NCBI RefSeq assembly: GCF_000332815.1
Contig: NZ_AOFD01000013.1
Coordinates: 1-64,000, forward strand
Origin: Arthrobacter nitrophenolicus
Lineage (GTDB): Bacteria; Actinomycetota; Actinomycetes; Actinomycetales; Micrococcaceae
Length of the DNA: 64,000 nucleotides
Direction: 5' to 3'
How positions within the stretch are numbered: position 1 is the first letter of the stretch; each line of letters opens with the position of its first letter. The position numbers and the translations under genes are program-made. This document shows, in pieces, positions 10,634 through 20,243 of this stretch. The notes beneath the pieces are model-generated. The model saw nothing but the letters and a program-made list of their open reading frames with translations, was not told the origin of the DNA and did not search any database.

Positions 10634-12420
10634 ATGACCGAACAAACCGTGGCCGACGTGATCGTGGACCGGCTCAGCACCTGGGGCGTGAGCCGGATTT
10701 TCGGGTACAGCGGTGACGGGATCAACGGGTTCATGGGGGCGCTGCGCCGGTCCGGCGGGCGCGTGGAGTTTGTCCAGGCCCGGCATGAGGAAACGGCAGC
10801 GTTCATGGCCGTGGGCCACGCGAAGTACACGGGCGGCGTGGGGGTGGTGACGTCAACACAGGGTCCGGGCGCTGTCCACCTCCTCAACGGACTGTACGAC
10901 GCCAAGCTCGACGGCGTGCCGGTCGTTGCGATCGTGGGTCAGCAGAGCCGTACCGTGCTGGGTTCGGCCTACATGCAGGAGATTGACCTGGGCTCCCTGT
11001 TCAAGGACGTTGCATCCCAGTTCGTCCAGCTGGTCAGCGCCCCGGAGCAGGTGCCCATGGTCCTGGACCGGGCGTTCCGCACGGCGAAGGCAACGTCCTC
11101 ACCCTGTGTGGTCATCGTCCCGCACGACATCCAGTCCGCGCCGGCGCCGCAGCTCGAGCAGCAGCACGGCATCGTGGTCACCAGCCCCTCATGGAGTTCC
11201 GCCGCCAAAACGCCGCGGGATGAGGACCTGGACGCCGCGGCCGCCCTCCTGAACTCCTCGGAACGGGTGGCCCTGCTCGTCGGCCAGGGTGCCCGGCATG
11301 CCTTCGACGAGGTGGTGGCGGTGGCGGAGAAGCTGGGTGCCGGCATTGCCACCAGCCTGCTGGGCAAGCCGTACGTGGATGAGACCCTTCCCTTCGCCGT
11401 CGGGACCATGGGCCACCTGGGCACCACTGCCAGCGCCCACCTGCTGGGCAACTGCGATGCCCTGCTGATTGTGGGCTCCAATGATCCGTGGACCGAGTTC
11501 TATCCGCCGCCCGGGGCAGCGCGCGCCGTGCAGATCGACATCGATGAGAAGAAGATCGGCAACCGCTACCCGGTGGAGGTGGGCCTGGCCGGTGACGCGG
11601 CATCCGCCCTCACCGCCCTGGGCCGGAGGCTCGAGCACCGCCCGCGCGGGCAGTGGCGTTCGGACGTGGAACATGAGGTCAGCCGCTGGCGCATCCTCGC
11701 CGCGGACCGTGCCGCCGTGCCTGCCCTTCCCGTCAATCCGGAACGCGTGGTCCGCGAGCTTAACGGCAGGCTCCCGGCGAACGCGCAGGTGAGCGTCGAC
11801 GTCGGAAGCTGCGTGTACTGGTACGCCCGCCAGCTGGTGCTGCCGCCCGGGGTCCCGGCGCATCTTTCCGGAACCCTCGCCAGCATGGGGTGCTCCATTC
11901 CGTACGGGATTGCCGCCAAACTGGCCCACCCCGACCGGCCGCTGGTGGCCTGGCCGGGGACGGTGCCATGCAGATGGCGGGCGTCGCCGAGCTGGCCACG
12001 GTGGCCCACCGGTGGCAGGACTGGGAGGACCCGCGGTTCGTGGTGTGCGTCTTCAACAACCGGGAGCTGACGGAGGTCACCTGGGAACAACGCGAGTCGG
12101 AAGGCGAGCCGCGGTTCGCTGCCAGCCAGGAGCTCCCGGATTTCCCGTTCGCCGGATACGCCGAGCTGCTGGGCCTTGGGGGCATCCGGGTGGAGGACCC
12201 GGAGCTCCTTGGAGATGCCTGGGAGCAGGCCTTTGCCGCGGACCGGCCCGTGGTGATCGAGGTGCTGACGGACCCGGAAATTCCGCTGCTGCCCCCGTTC
12301 CCCGCCGGCAGGGAAAAGGCGGAGAGCATGCGCAAGGGGCTGGCTGCGGAGGACGACGGCGGCCGGGCCTCCGAACTGCTCGACACCTACCTGTCGCAGG
12401 AGGAACCTGCCGGCGGCTGA
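10634..12420 (+). pseudogene. Pyruvate-oxidase-type thiamine diphosphate enzyme, frameshifted
   Basis: About 595 residues if one missing base is restored. The N-terminal pyrimidine-binding domain has RHEETAAFM (catalytic Glu near 57), the middle domain follows, and the C-terminal ThDP motif is GDGAMQMAG followed by VFNN. The family (PoxB, also acetolactate synthase-like) decarboxylates pyruvate or similar 2-oxo acids; the order of domains favours pyruvate oxidase/dehydrogenase (quinone). The frame breaks at about 11950: PLVA continues as LAGDGAMQM only in the next frame. Restoring a C (GCC CTG GCC instead of GCC TGG CC) repairs it without changing the motif. Start ATG has AGGAGG 4 bases upstream. 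The gene is probably intact in the organism. Confidence 0.75.
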
Positions 12421-12426
12421 CTGCGG

Positions 12427-12783
12427 CTAGAGCAGGACGGCGGTGACGGCCAGGTCCTTGCCGGCGTAGCTTTCCGCGTCCTGGAGGATCTCACAGATGA
12501 TCCCGAAGGACCTGTCGCTCCGGAACGGCGCGGCCACCTGCCAGAGGACCGTGACCGGGGCATTGCCGTTGTCCGTGATGGAGTCCGCGAAGTCGTGCAG
12601 GGAATCGTTCAGGGCGTCGAGGTTGACGCCGTAGTGTTCCGGGAAACTGAGGACTTCACCGAACGTTTCCAGAACGGCACGCTTGCTGTCAGCCGGCGGG
12701 ACAACCAGGCTTCGGCGTCCGGCATCGGCCACCTGTTCCTGCAGTTCCTCCAGGGTCCAGGTATCGCCGGAGTAGATCTTCAT
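12427..12783 (-). CDS. Barstar-family ribonuclease inhibitor
   Basis: 118 residues with the barstar pattern: an N-terminal KIYSGDTWTLEELQEQV strand-helix, then HYGVNLDALNDSLHDF, the helix that in barstar plugs the ribonuclease active site (Asp and neighbouring residues retained), and a C-terminal strand (LAVTAVLL). It would bind and inactivate the ribonuclease encoded just upstream in the cytoplasm before export. Seven bases separate the two genes, so they are cotranscribed. It converges tail to tail with the ThDP enzyme gene, 6 bases apart, with no visible terminator between them. Confidence 0.88.
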   Translation of the reverse strand: MKIYSGDTWTLEELQEQVADAGRRSLVVPPADSKRAVLETFGEVLSFPEHYGVNLDALNDSLHDFADSITDNGNAPVTVLWQVAAPFRSDRSFGIICEILQDAESYAGKDLAVTAVLL

Positions 12784-12790
12784 GGCTTGC

Positions 12791-13285
12791 TTAGCTGCCT
12801 TCCGCTATGAATGTGAACGACTCGTAATGGTCTTCGGTGTAGTACTTGTCTCCGCCGCTGCCGGCCACGATCCGCCGGGCACCCCGGTCTGGTTCCCCGG
12901 GTGTGGGCACCGTGTACTCGCGGTAGTATCCGCGGTCGCGGCGGGGCAGGAGGCGTTCGAAGTTGCCGAAGGGCTGGCCATCCTGGCTGTACTGGTATGG
13001 GCCGCCTGCGCGGATGAGTGCCAGGACCCTGCGTCCCTCAGGCGGCAGCTCCGATTCCCGGATTGCTGCCAGCCCCGACGGGTTCTCGGCCGGGGCCGGC
13101 GCCACCGGGCCGGACGGTGATCCGGGACCAGGTGCCGTCCCCCGGGAGGTGGCCTCCGCCGTCGTGGTGGCTCCCGCCGTCGTGGTTTGCGACGGTTGAT
13201 CCAGCAGTCCGGGGCCGCCGAACATGACCAGGGCGAGCACTGCCAGGGCGCCCAGCAGCAGGGGCAGGAGGGTACGGTTGCGCAT
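12791..13285 (-). CDS. Secreted guanyl-specific ribonuclease (RNase Sa/barnase family)
   Basis: 164 residues: a signal/anchor segment (RTLLPLLLGALAVLALVMF, residues 4-22), a low-complexity Thr/Ala/Pro/Gly linker (30-75) and a C-terminal RNase Sa-like domain. Residues aligned with the RNase Sa catalytic set are present: Glu123 in YYREYTV, Arg134 and Arg138 in DRGARRIV, His153 in TEDHYESF. The SELPPEGRRVLALI and YQYSQDGQPFGN segments also match. The two cysteines of RNase Sa are absent. The ATG at 13285 was chosen because the hydrophobic segment starts right after it; longer versions run back into glgX. It lies 13 bases after glgX and before the barstar gene. Whether the long linker tethers it to the cell surface is an inference. 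Confidence 0.85.
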   Translation of the reverse strand: MRNRTLLPLLLGALAVLALVMFGGPGLLDQPSQTTTAGATTTAEATSRGTAPGPGSPSGPVAPAPAENPSGLAAIRESELPPEGRRVLALIRAGGPYQYSQDGQPFGNFERLLPRRDRGYYREYTVPTPGEPDRGARRIVAGSGGDKYYTEDHYESFTFIAEGS

Positions 13286-13298
13286 TCCTGGATCCCGG

Positions 13299-15404
13299 CT
13301 ACGTGCGGTAAATGCTGATGGAGTTGGCCTCGGCCACGTCCGTCCCCCCGGCAGCCACCACACCGCCCTGCCGCTGCTCGTGCAGCGGCGAGGTGGTCAG
13401 GCGGAGCTCGAACCTCCGCGGGGCGGCCTGTTCGGCGGCCCCCTCCGGGAGCGTGATCTGCACATCCGAGGTTCCGCCGTTCACCACGATCAGCCCTGCG
13501 AACTCCCCGTCGTCGGTGCCGAGCAGGAGCTGGACCACCCGGTGGTGCGGATCATTCCACCGCTCGGTGGACATGGGCCGGCCGTCCTGGTCGAACCAGT
13601 AGAGGTAGGACTGCTCGTCGCGGACGGGGAAGTCGTGCGGCTGGGCGGCGAGGAACTCCTTGCGCAGCCGGATGTAGCGCTTGGTGCTGCGGAGCATTTC
13701 GTGGGATTCCGGCGTGCGGGTCCAGTCCACCCAGGTGATGGCGTTGTCCTGGCAATAGGCGTTATTGTTGCCCAGCTGGGTCCGCGCCAGTTCGTCGCCG
13801 GCGGTGATCATGGGCACGCCGAGCGAAATGAGCAGCGAGGCCATCAGGTTGCGCCGGGACTGTGCCCGCTTGGCGAGGATGTCGCCGTTCTCGGTGGGGC
13901 CCTCCACGCCGTGGTTGTAGCTGCGGTTGTCCCCGTGGCCGTCCCGGTTCTGCTCACCGTTGTCCTCGTTGTGCTTCCGGTCGAAGGAAACGAGGTCGTT
14001 CAGGGTGAAACCGTCGTGGGCGGTGATGTAGTTCACCGATGCCAGGCGGGATCGTCCGGAGGCCTGGAAGAGGGCCGCGGAGCCTGACAGCGAGTCGGCG
14101 AGCCTGGCGACTGATCCGCCGTGGCCGCCGTTTTCGAGGGCGGCCCGGTCCGCAAGCCAGAAGGAGCGCAGGGAATCCCGGAAGTGGTCGTTCCAGTCCA
14201 CCCAGCCCACCGGGAACCGCCCGGTCTGCCAGCCCCCGTAGCCCACGTCCCACGGTTCGGCGATCAGCTTTACGTCCGACAGGACGGGGTCCGCCGCGAC
14301 GGCCAGCAGGAACGGATGCCGTGGGTCGAATTCGTTGGCAGCGTTGCGGCAAAGAGTGACCGCGAGGTCGAAACGGAAGCCGTCAATGTGGAACTCGTCC
14401 ACCCAGTACCGGAGCGAGTCCACCACCAGCTGGACCACCCGGGGCTCGCCGAAGTTCAGGCTGTTCCCACAGCCGGTAGTATCCACGTACCTGCCGTGCC
14501 CGTCCGTGCGGTAGTACTTGTCCTCCCCCAGGCCCCGGAAGCTGACCGTCTGGCCGTCGGGTCCGCCCTCGGCCGTGTGGTTGTACACGACGTCCAGGAT
14601 GACCTCGAGGCCGGCGGCGTGGAGCGCCTTGACCATTCCCTTGAATTCGTCCTGGACAGCCTTCGGCCCGGCTTCCTGGGCCGCCTTTGTGGCATACGCC
14701 GGGTGCGGGGCAAAGAAGGCCGCGGTGTTGTAGCCCCAGTAGTTGGTCAGCCCCAGGTCCTGCAGGTGCGGTTCGTCGAGGTGGAAATGCACCGGGAGCA
14801 GCTGCACCGAAGTGATTCCCAGGCTGGTGAGGTGCTCCACCACGGCGGGGTGTGCCATGCCGGCGTAGGTGCCGCGCAGCTCCCGGGGAACATCCGGGTG
14901 GAGCATGGTCTGCCCGCGGACATGGGCTTCGTAAATGATGGTGTCGCGCCACTTCAGGCGCAGCCGTTCGTCGCCGTCCCAGCTGAAGTCGCCGGCCATC
15001 CGGACGCTGGTGAGCACCCCGTCCCGCTGGTCCACTGCACGGCCGTACGGATCGAGCAGCAGGGGCTGGCCGCCGTCGTCCTCAACCTCCCTGGTGGGCA
15101 TGGCAAGCGGCAGCGACTGCTCATGGGAGGCGGGACGGAACCCGTACCGCGCGCCATAGGGCAGGTCCTCCACGATGCCGTGGTGGACGCCGTCGGTAAC
15201 GTTGGGGAGCGCCTGGACACGCCAGTCCCCGCCGGGTGCGATGTAGACGATTTCCAGGCTGGGAACTCCCGGGGCGTAGCAGGCCACGTTGGCCCGGCCC
15301 CCGGCGCGGTGCCGCGTGCCGCCGGAATCTCCACGCGGAACGCTGACACCGAGGGGAACTGCCGTGGAGGAGTCCATGGTGGAAGCGGTGTCGAAAAGCG
15401 GCAT
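13299..15404 (-). CDS. glgX: Glycogen debranching enzyme (isoamylase type)
   Basis: A 701-residue GH13_11 enzyme that removes alpha-1,6 branches from glycogen or limit dextrins, complementing GlgP. An N-terminal CBM48 region precedes LDVVYNHTAEGG, GFRFDLAVTL (nucleophile Asp near 347), LIAEPWDVG and NYITAHDGFTLNDLVSF. AYCQDNAITWVDW is also typical of GlgX/TreX. The ATG at 15404 is preferred because AGGTG lies about 7 bases upstream; GTG 15413 and ATG 15410 are alternatives. The ribonuclease gene follows after 13 bases. Upstream (toward rlmB) are two GC hairpins. Confidence 0.9.
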   Translation of the reverse strand: MPLFDTASTMDSSTAVPLGVSVPRGDSGGTRHRAGGRANVACYAPGVPSLEIVYIAPGGDWRVQALPNVTDGVHHGIVEDLPYGARYGFRPASHEQSLPLAMPTREVEDDGGQPLLLDPYGRAVDQRDGVLTSVRMAGDFSWDGDERLRLKWRDTIIYEAHVRGQTMLHPDVPRELRGTYAGMAHPAVVEHLTSLGITSVQLLPVHFHLDEPHLQDLGLTNYWGYNTAAFFAPHPAYATKAAQEAGPKAVQDEFKGMVKALHAAGLEVILDVVYNHTAEGGPDGQTVSFRGLGEDKYYRTDGHGRYVDTTGCGNSLNFGEPRVVQLVVDSLRYWVDEFHIDGFRFDLAVTLCRNAANEFDPRHPFLLAVAADPVLSDVKLIAEPWDVGYGGWQTGRFPVGWVDWNDHFRDSLRSFWLADRAALENGGHGGSVARLADSLSGSAALFQASGRSRLASVNYITAHDGFTLNDLVSFDRKHNEDNGEQNRDGHGDNRSYNHGVEGPTENGDILAKRAQSRRNLMASLLISLGVPMITAGDELARTQLGNNNAYCQDNAITWVDWTRTPESHEMLRSTKRYIRLRKEFLAAQPHDFPVRDEQSYLYWFDQDGRPMSTERWNDPHHRVVQLLLGTDDGEFAGLIVVNGGTSDVQITLPEGAAEQAAPRRFELRLTTSPLHEQRQGGVVAAGGTDVAEANSISIYRT

Positions 15405-15445
15405 GACCATCACCTAAATAGTAGCCGCCACGGGCATTTGACCTG

Positions 15446-15496
15446 CCCCGGCGCCGGACATGGCGCCGGGGAGGGAAGGGCCCGCAGAACGCGGGC
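15446..15496. repeat. Two GC-rich hairpins between rlmB and glgX
   Basis: CCCCGGCGCC (15446-15455) is a perfect inverted repeat with GGCGCCGGGG (15462-15471). A second stem, GCCCGC and GCGGGC, lies at 15480-15496. No T-tract follows on the minus strand. They may act as a weak terminator for rlmB or as structure in the glgX leader; the sequence does not decide. Confidence 0.5.
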
Positions 15497-15532
15497 TCCG
15501 TCCCTTCACATTTCTAACTTTTTGAGCGTTTC

Positions 15533-16522
15533 CTACTTTGTTGCCCGCTGGCGCGAGACCTCGTACAGCGAGATCCCCACTGCCATGGAGGCATTCAGCG
15601 ATTCCATCGCCGAATCGATGGGGATGGACACGATCTGGTCGCAGTTCTCCCGGACCAGCCGGCTGAGTCCCTTCCCTTCCGAGCCCACCACGATGCACAC
15701 CGGTTCCGTTGCGAGCGTCAGGTCCGGCAGCGAAACGTCGCCGTCGCCGTCCAGGCCCAGGACAAAGATGCCCATGTTCTTGAACTGCTTGAGGGCATTG
15801 TTGAGGTTGGAGGCGCGAGCCACGGGCACGCGGACTGCGGCGCCGGCGCTGGTCTTCCAGGCGGAGGCGGTGACTCCGACCGAGCGGCGTTCGGGAACGA
15901 TGACGCCGTGGCCGCTGAATGCTGACACGGAGCGGATGATGGCGCCGAGGTTGCGGGGATCGGTGATGCCGTCAAGGGCCACAAAGAGCGGGGCGTTGGC
16001 GACGTGCCCCTTCTTCCACTTGTCCACCGTTTCTTCGGCCAGCTCATAGGCGTCCGCATAGTCGTACGGCGGGATCTGCAGGACCAGCCCCTGGTGGACC
16101 GCGTCATCCGTCATCCGGTCCAGCTCGGGCTTGCCCGTTTCCAGGAGCGGGATGCCGCGCTCGGCCGCGAGCTTCAGGGACTCCTTGACGCGGTCATCCA
16201 TTTCGATCCGGATGGCGACGTGCAGCGCCTTGGCGGGGATGCCGGCGCGGAGCGCCTCCACCACCGAGTTGCGGCCGGTGACGACTTCCTCGGTGGCGCG
16301 TCCCTTGGGTCCGGACTTCGCCGCGCCCGCGCTGCGGGCACCGGTGCCGCGCTTCGCGGCGGACCGCTCGGCAAGCTGCTTGGCCTTGTGGGCCTTGTGG
16401 TACGGCCTGTCCTCCGCCTTGGGCGTTGGCCCCTTGCCTTCCAGGGCCTTTCGGCCATGGCCACCGGTTCCGATGGTTGGGCCCTTCTTCGCTTTAACCG
16501 ATCGGCGACCATTGTTGGCCAT
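15533..16522 (-). CDS. rlmB: TrmH/SpoU-family 23S rRNA 2'-O-ribose methyltransferase
   Basis: A 329-residue SPOUT methyltransferase. A basic, low-complexity N-terminal extension (residues 1-80, KAKKGP, KAHKAKQ) typical of actinobacterial members precedes the substrate-binding domain (EVVTGRNSVVEALRAG). The three SPOUT motifs follow: DPRNLGAIIRSV, CIVVGSEGKGLSRLV and IPIDSAMESLNASMAVGI. The expected reaction is methylation of a 23S rRNA guanosine (G2251 in E. coli); the exact site is inferred. GGGTGG precedes the ATG. It follows cysS in the same direction after 90 bases, the usual actinobacterial order. Confidence 0.9.
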   Translation of the reverse strand: MANNGRRSVKAKKGPTIGTGGHGRKALEGKGPTPKAEDRPYHKAHKAKQLAERSAAKRGTGARSAGAAKSGPKGRATEEVVTGRNSVVEALRAGIPAKALHVAIRIEMDDRVKESLKLAAERGIPLLETGKPELDRMTDDAVHQGLVLQIPPYDYADAYELAEETVDKWKKGHVANAPLFVALDGITDPRNLGAIIRSVSAFSGHGVIVPERRSVGVTASAWKTSAGAAVRVPVARASNLNNALKQFKNMGIFVLGLDGDGDVSLPDLTLATEPVCIVVGSEGKGLSRLVRENCDQIVSIPIDSAMESLNASMAVGISLYEVSRQRATK

Positions 16523-16612
16523 GATGTTCCACCCTTGATTGTGTTGACTGAGTCTGCATACCAGTCTACTGACCGAAGAAAAATCGCCGGACCGCGGCGG
16601 GAATCCTTCGGG

Positions 16613-18076
16613 TCAGTCGCGCTTCAGGCTCCAGGTGGCGCCGTCCGGGCCGTCCTCGACCACCACGCCGGCCTCGTTGAGCATGTCGCGGATGGAGTCC
16701 GAGGCAGCCCAGTCCTTGTTGGCCCGTGCCGCGGCCCGGGCAGCGAGCTGCGCCTCCACCAGGACGCCGAGCGCATCCGATTCCCGGCTGTTCCGGGCGT
16801 CGGTACCGGCAACGGCGTCGAGCCCCAGCACGCCCGTCATGACGGTGACGGCGCGCATCGCCTCCCGGGCGGCGTCGTCGTCGCCCTCCGCCAGGGCTGT
16901 ATTGCCCGTCCGGACGGCCTCGTGCAGGGCAGCCAGCGCGCGCGGCACGTTCAGGTCGTCGTCCATGGCCTCGGAAAATGCTTCCAGGCTTCCGGGCGTG
17001 CGGCCGCCGTCCGCACCAGGCCCGGCATCCTGGCCCAGGCGTGCCGCGGCCTTGCCCAGGAACCCGTCAATACGTTCGACGGCGGCCGCCGCCTCCTGCA
17101 GCGACGTGGGACGGTAGTCAAGGACGGAGCGGTAGTGGGCCTGGCCGAGGTAGTAGCGCACCACCCGCGGCGGGGCGAGTTCCAGCATTTCGGCGGGGCT
17201 GATGGTGTTGCCGATGGACTTGGACATCTTCTCGCCCTCATAGGTCACCATGCCGTTGTGCATCCAGAAGCTGGCGAAGGGATGCCCTGCCGCCTGCGAC
17301 TGAGCCATCTCGTTCTCGTGGTGCGGGAAGCGCAGGTCCAGCCCGCCGCCGTGGAAGTCAAACTCCGTGCCAAGGTACTTGGTGACCATCGCGGAGCACT
17401 CCAGGTGCCAGCCGGGACGGCCCGCGCCCCACGGCGAAGCCCAGGACGCCGTGGCGGGTTCGCCCTCCTTGGAGCCCTTCCACAGGGCGAAGTCGCGGGG
17501 GTCCTTCTTGCCGCGCGGGTCGGCGTCCGGGGCAGCCTGCATGTCGTCGATGTTCTGCCGGGTCAGGGCGCCGTACTTGCTCCACGAGCGCACGTCGAAG
17601 TACACGTCACCCGAGTCATCCAGTGCCGGGTAGGCGTGGCCCCGGTCGATCAGCTGCTGGATCAGGGCGTGCATCTCCGGGATGTGGCCGGTGGCCCGCG
17701 GCTCGTAGGTGGGCCGGGAAACGCCGAGGGTGTCGTAGGCCCGCAGGAACTCCTGCTCGTAGCGGTACGCCAGCGCCCACCACTCTTCCTGTGCCACGTC
17801 CCCGGGCTCCGGCACGAAGTCCGGGGCGAAAGACGCCTCCGACTTCGCCAGGATTTTGTCGTCAATGTCCGTCACGTTCCGGACCACCGTTACCCGGAAC
17901 CCCCGGAACGCCAGCCAGCGCGTGAGCTGGTCGAAGGCGATCGCGGACCGGATGTGTCCCACGTGGGGCATGCCCTGCACCGTTGCCCCGCAGTAGTACA
18001 GGCTGGCCTTTCCTTCGACCAGGGGGACGAAGTTCCGGACTTCAGCGGAGGCAGTGTCATAGAAGCGCAGGGTCAC
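16613..18076 (-). CDS. cysS: Cysteinyl-tRNA synthetase
   Basis: A 487-residue class I synthetase that charges tRNA-Cys. The HIGH-type signature is PHVGH (near residue 40), zinc-ligand residues occur in YYCGATVQG and GWHLECSAM, and the KMSKS motif is [10 protein letters not shown] (near 282). The GTG start lies 9 bases after the ispF stop, so both are probably on one transcript. Confidence 0.95.
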   Translation of the reverse strand: MTLRFYDTASAEVRNFVPLVEGKASLYYCGATVQGMPHVGHIRSAIAFDQLTRWLAFRGFRVTVVRNVTDIDDKILAKSEASFAPDFVPEPGDVAQEEWWALAYRYEQEFLRAYDTLGVSRPTYEPRATGHIPEMHALIQQLIDRGHAYPALDDSGDVYFDVRSWSKYGALTRQNIDDMQAAPDADPRGKKDPRDFALWKGSKEGEPATASWASPWGAGRPGWHLECSAMVTKYLGTEFDFHGGGLDLRFPHHENEMAQSQAAGHPFASFWMHNGMVTYEGEKMSKSIGNTISPAEMLELAPPRVVRYYLGQAHYRSVLDYRPTSLQEAAAAVERIDGFLGKAAARLGQDAGPGADGGRTPGSLEAFSEAMDDDLNVPRALAALHEAVRTGNTALAEGDDDAAREAMRAVTVMTGVLGLDAVAGTDARNSRESDALGVLVEAQLAARAAARANKDWAASDSIRDMLNEAGVVVEDGPDGATWSLKRD

Positions 18077-18085
18077 CGCTCCAGA

Positions 18086-18601
18086 CTAGCCGATGGCGCC
18101 GGCAGGCCGCGGGTAGACCAGGGCGGTTGCCACGGCGGTGATGCCCTCACCGCGTCCGGTGAATCCGAGCCTGTCGCTGGTGGTGGCGGTGACGCTGATG
18201 GGGGCGTCCGCGGCGTCACTGAGGACCTGCTGCGATTCTTCCCGGCGGGGCCCGAATTTGGGCCGGTTGGCCACGAACTGGACTGCCACGTTTCCTATTT
18301 CGAAGCCGGCGGCCCGGACGATCCGCGCGGCTTCGGCCAGGAGTGTCACTCCCGAGGCGCCGGCGAATTCCGGCCGGTCAGTGCCGAAGTGGGTGCCGAG
18401 GTCCCCGATGCCGGCCGCCGAGAACAGCGCATCCGCCGCCGCGTGCGCAACGGGATCCCCGTCGGAGTGTCCGGCCAGGCCACGTTCACCCGGCCACAAC
18501 AGTCCGCCGAGCCACAGGGGGCGCGGGGAATCCTCTGCGGCATAGGCGTGGACGTCCAGGCCGATGCCGGTCCGGGGAATGATCATTTGCGGGTCTTTCA
18601 T
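18086..18601 (-). CDS. ispF: 2-C-methyl-D-erythritol 2,4-cyclodiphosphate synthase
   Basis: 171 residues, the normal IspF length. The enzyme forms MEcPP in the non-mevalonate isoprenoid pathway. GIGLDVHAY carries metal-binding Asp and His, [19 protein letters not shown] is the family signature, and [15 protein letters not shown] is the C-terminal nucleotide-binding loop. Two bases separate it from ispD, so the two are coupled. Confidence 0.95.
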   Translation of the reverse strand: MKDPQMIIPRTGIGLDVHAYAAEDSPRPLWLGGLLWPGERGLAGHSDGDPVAHAAADALFSAAGIGDLGTHFGTDRPEFAGASGVTLLAEAARIVRAAGFEIGNVAVQFVANRPKFGPRREESQQVLSDAADAPISVTATTSDRLGFTGRGEGITAVATALVYPRPAGAIG

Positions 18602-18603
18602 TC

Positions 18604-19383
18604 CTAGCCTTCCACCCAGCGGGCACCCAGCGGGCCTTCGAGCAGCCCTTCGGCCAGGATCAGGTCCAGCGGCGTGGTGATTTTCAGCGACTGGGTGGAA
18701 CCGCGGACCACGTGGACCGGGGTGCCGGTCATTTCCACCAGCATGGCGTCATCGGTGACGGCTGCCGACTGTTGCGGGTCGAGTGACCGGGCGGCCTCGT
18801 GGGCACGCTGGAGCGTGGGCAAGCGGAACCCTTGGGGCGTCTGGACCGCGCGCAGGTCCTCACGGGGCGCCGTTCCGGTCACGACCTCCGGCGCAGGCGA
18901 ACCGCCGCCCGCGGTGGCTTTCACTGTCTTGACGGTGTCCACGACGGCGATGGCGGGGATGACCGCCTCGGCACCGGCAGCGAGGGCGTCGGCGATGCGG
19001 TGGAAGACGGAGTCCGGCGTCAGGGCGCGGGCAGCATCGTGGACCATGACGGCGTCCGTCCCGTCCATCAGTGCGTCCAGTCCGGCCCGGACGGAGTCTG
19101 CGCGGGTGGCTCCGCCGTCAACGATCGTCAGGAGCGGACCGCCGTCGGCAAGCTCTTCGCGGAAGTCTTCGCACAGCCGGCGCAGCCCGTCATTGCCGGC
19201 GGGCAGCGCAATGCATACCTGGCTGCTGATTCCGGACGCGACGATGCCGCGCAGGGCATGCATCAGGATGGGTTCTCCACCCAGCGGCACTGCAGCCTTG
19301 GGCATGCCATAACCAAGGCGCTGCCCCGAACCTGCGGCCACCAGGATCACCGCGGTGACCAGGCGGTTAGGTGTTTCGCTCAT
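18604..19383 (-). CDS. ispD: 2-C-methyl-D-erythritol 4-phosphate cytidylyltransferase
   Basis: 259 residues. It couples CTP to MEP, the step two before IspF. Visible are [17 protein letters not shown] (nucleotide-binding loop), [10 protein letters not shown], and [10 protein letters not shown]. It lies directly before ispF. The 77 bases upstream before the carD stop hold the carD terminator, so ispD probably has its own promoter or relies on readthrough. Confidence 0.94.
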   Translation of the reverse strand: MSETPNRLVTAVILVAAGSGQRLGYGMPKAAVPLGGEPILMHALRGIVASGISSQVCIALPAGNDGLRRLCEDFREELADGGPLLTIVDGGATRADSVRAGLDALMDGTDAVMVHDAARALTPDSVFHRIADALAAGAEAVIPAIAVVDTVKTVKATAGGGSPAPEVVTGTAPREDLRAVQTPQGFRLPTLQRAHEAARSLDPQQSAAVTDDAMLVEMTGTPVHVVRGSTQSLKITTPLDLILAEGLLEGPLGARWVEG

Positions 19384-19459
19384 GCGGACTAGCCTACGTC
19401 GCCGCGGGCCGCAGTGCCCGGCGCGGTCCCTGCCGTGTGTTGGCTGTGAAGGTGCGGAG

Positions 19460-19500
19460 AAAAAAAGAAGCCCCGGCGCACTTTCGTGCCGCCGGGGCTT
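19460..19500 (-). terminator. Rho-independent terminator of carD
   Basis: On the minus strand AGCCCCGGCGGCAC and GTGCGCCGGGGCT form a long stem around a GAAA tetraloop, followed by TCTTTTTTT. It begins 6 bases after the carD stop. This is among the clearest terminators in the window. Confidence 0.9.
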
Positions 19501-19505
19501 AATTC

Positions 19506-19988
19506 TTAGGAAGCCAAAACCTCGTCGAGAACGCTTGCCGCCTTCTCTTCGTCGGTCTTTTCGGCCAGCGCCAGTTCTGAGATCAGAATCTGCCGGGCCT
19601 TGGCCAGCATTCGCTTCTCGCCTGCGGAAAGGCCCCGGTCGTGATCACGGCGCCACAGGTCGCGCACGACCTCTGCTACCTTGATGACGTCACCGGAAGC
19701 AAGCTTCTCCAGATTTGCCTTGTACCTGCGTGACCAGTTGGTGGGCTCTTCGGTGAACTCGGCACGGAGCACATCAAACACGTGCTCCAGGCCATCCTTG
19801 CCCACTACGTCCCGGACCCCAACAAGGTCAACGTTTTCTGCTGGAACTTCAATGGTCAGATCACCCTGAGCCACCTTGAGCTTGAGATACATTTTCTCTT
19901 CGCCCTTGATGGTGCGCATCTTGATTTCTTCAATCTTCGCAGCACCGTGGTGAGGGTAAACTACTGTCTCGCCGACCTCAAATACCAT
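19506..19988 (-). CDS. carD: CarD-family RNA polymerase-binding regulator
   Basis: 160 residues, the actinobacterial CarD length. The N-terminal Tudor-like RNAP-interaction domain is [21 protein letters not shown]; the C-terminal helical DNA-binding half has [39 protein letters not shown] and [19 protein letters not shown]. CarD stabilises RNA polymerase open complexes, notably at rRNA promoters. AAGGGGAAA precedes the ATG by about 6 bases. The gene upstream is divergent. Confidence 0.95.
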   Translation of the reverse strand: MVFEVGETVVYPHHGAAKIEEIKMRTIKGEEKMYLKLKVAQGDLTIEVPAENVDLVGVRDVVGKDGLEHVFDVLRAEFTEEPTNWSRRYKANLEKLASGDVIKVAEVVRDLWRRDHDRGLSAGEKRMLAKARQILISELALAEKTDEEKAASVLDEVLAS

Positions 19989-20243
19989 GTGGACATTTCC
20001 CCTTTCCCGCAGACCAGTTTATCACGATTCAGGCATATGCCCGGCCGCGGAGAGGCCCTGGAACCGCGAAAATACGCGGAAATTGGCCCAAATCAACCCC
20101 CTTGGACCCCTTGACGGATGCGGATAATAGTGCATCGCCGGTGCGCTGCCAAGGGCGATGTGACGCCGCCGAATCCTCGTTTCGGCGGCTTTCCGGATAG
20201 GCTATGCCTAAATCTGTTTCAAGACTCTCGAGGAGTACGTGAC

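Noticed and set aside
12427-13285. Chromosomal toxin-antitoxin module
   Set aside because: The ribonuclease has a signal/anchor and belongs to a secreted family, and the barstar is its usual immunity protein; no addiction-type regulation is visible.
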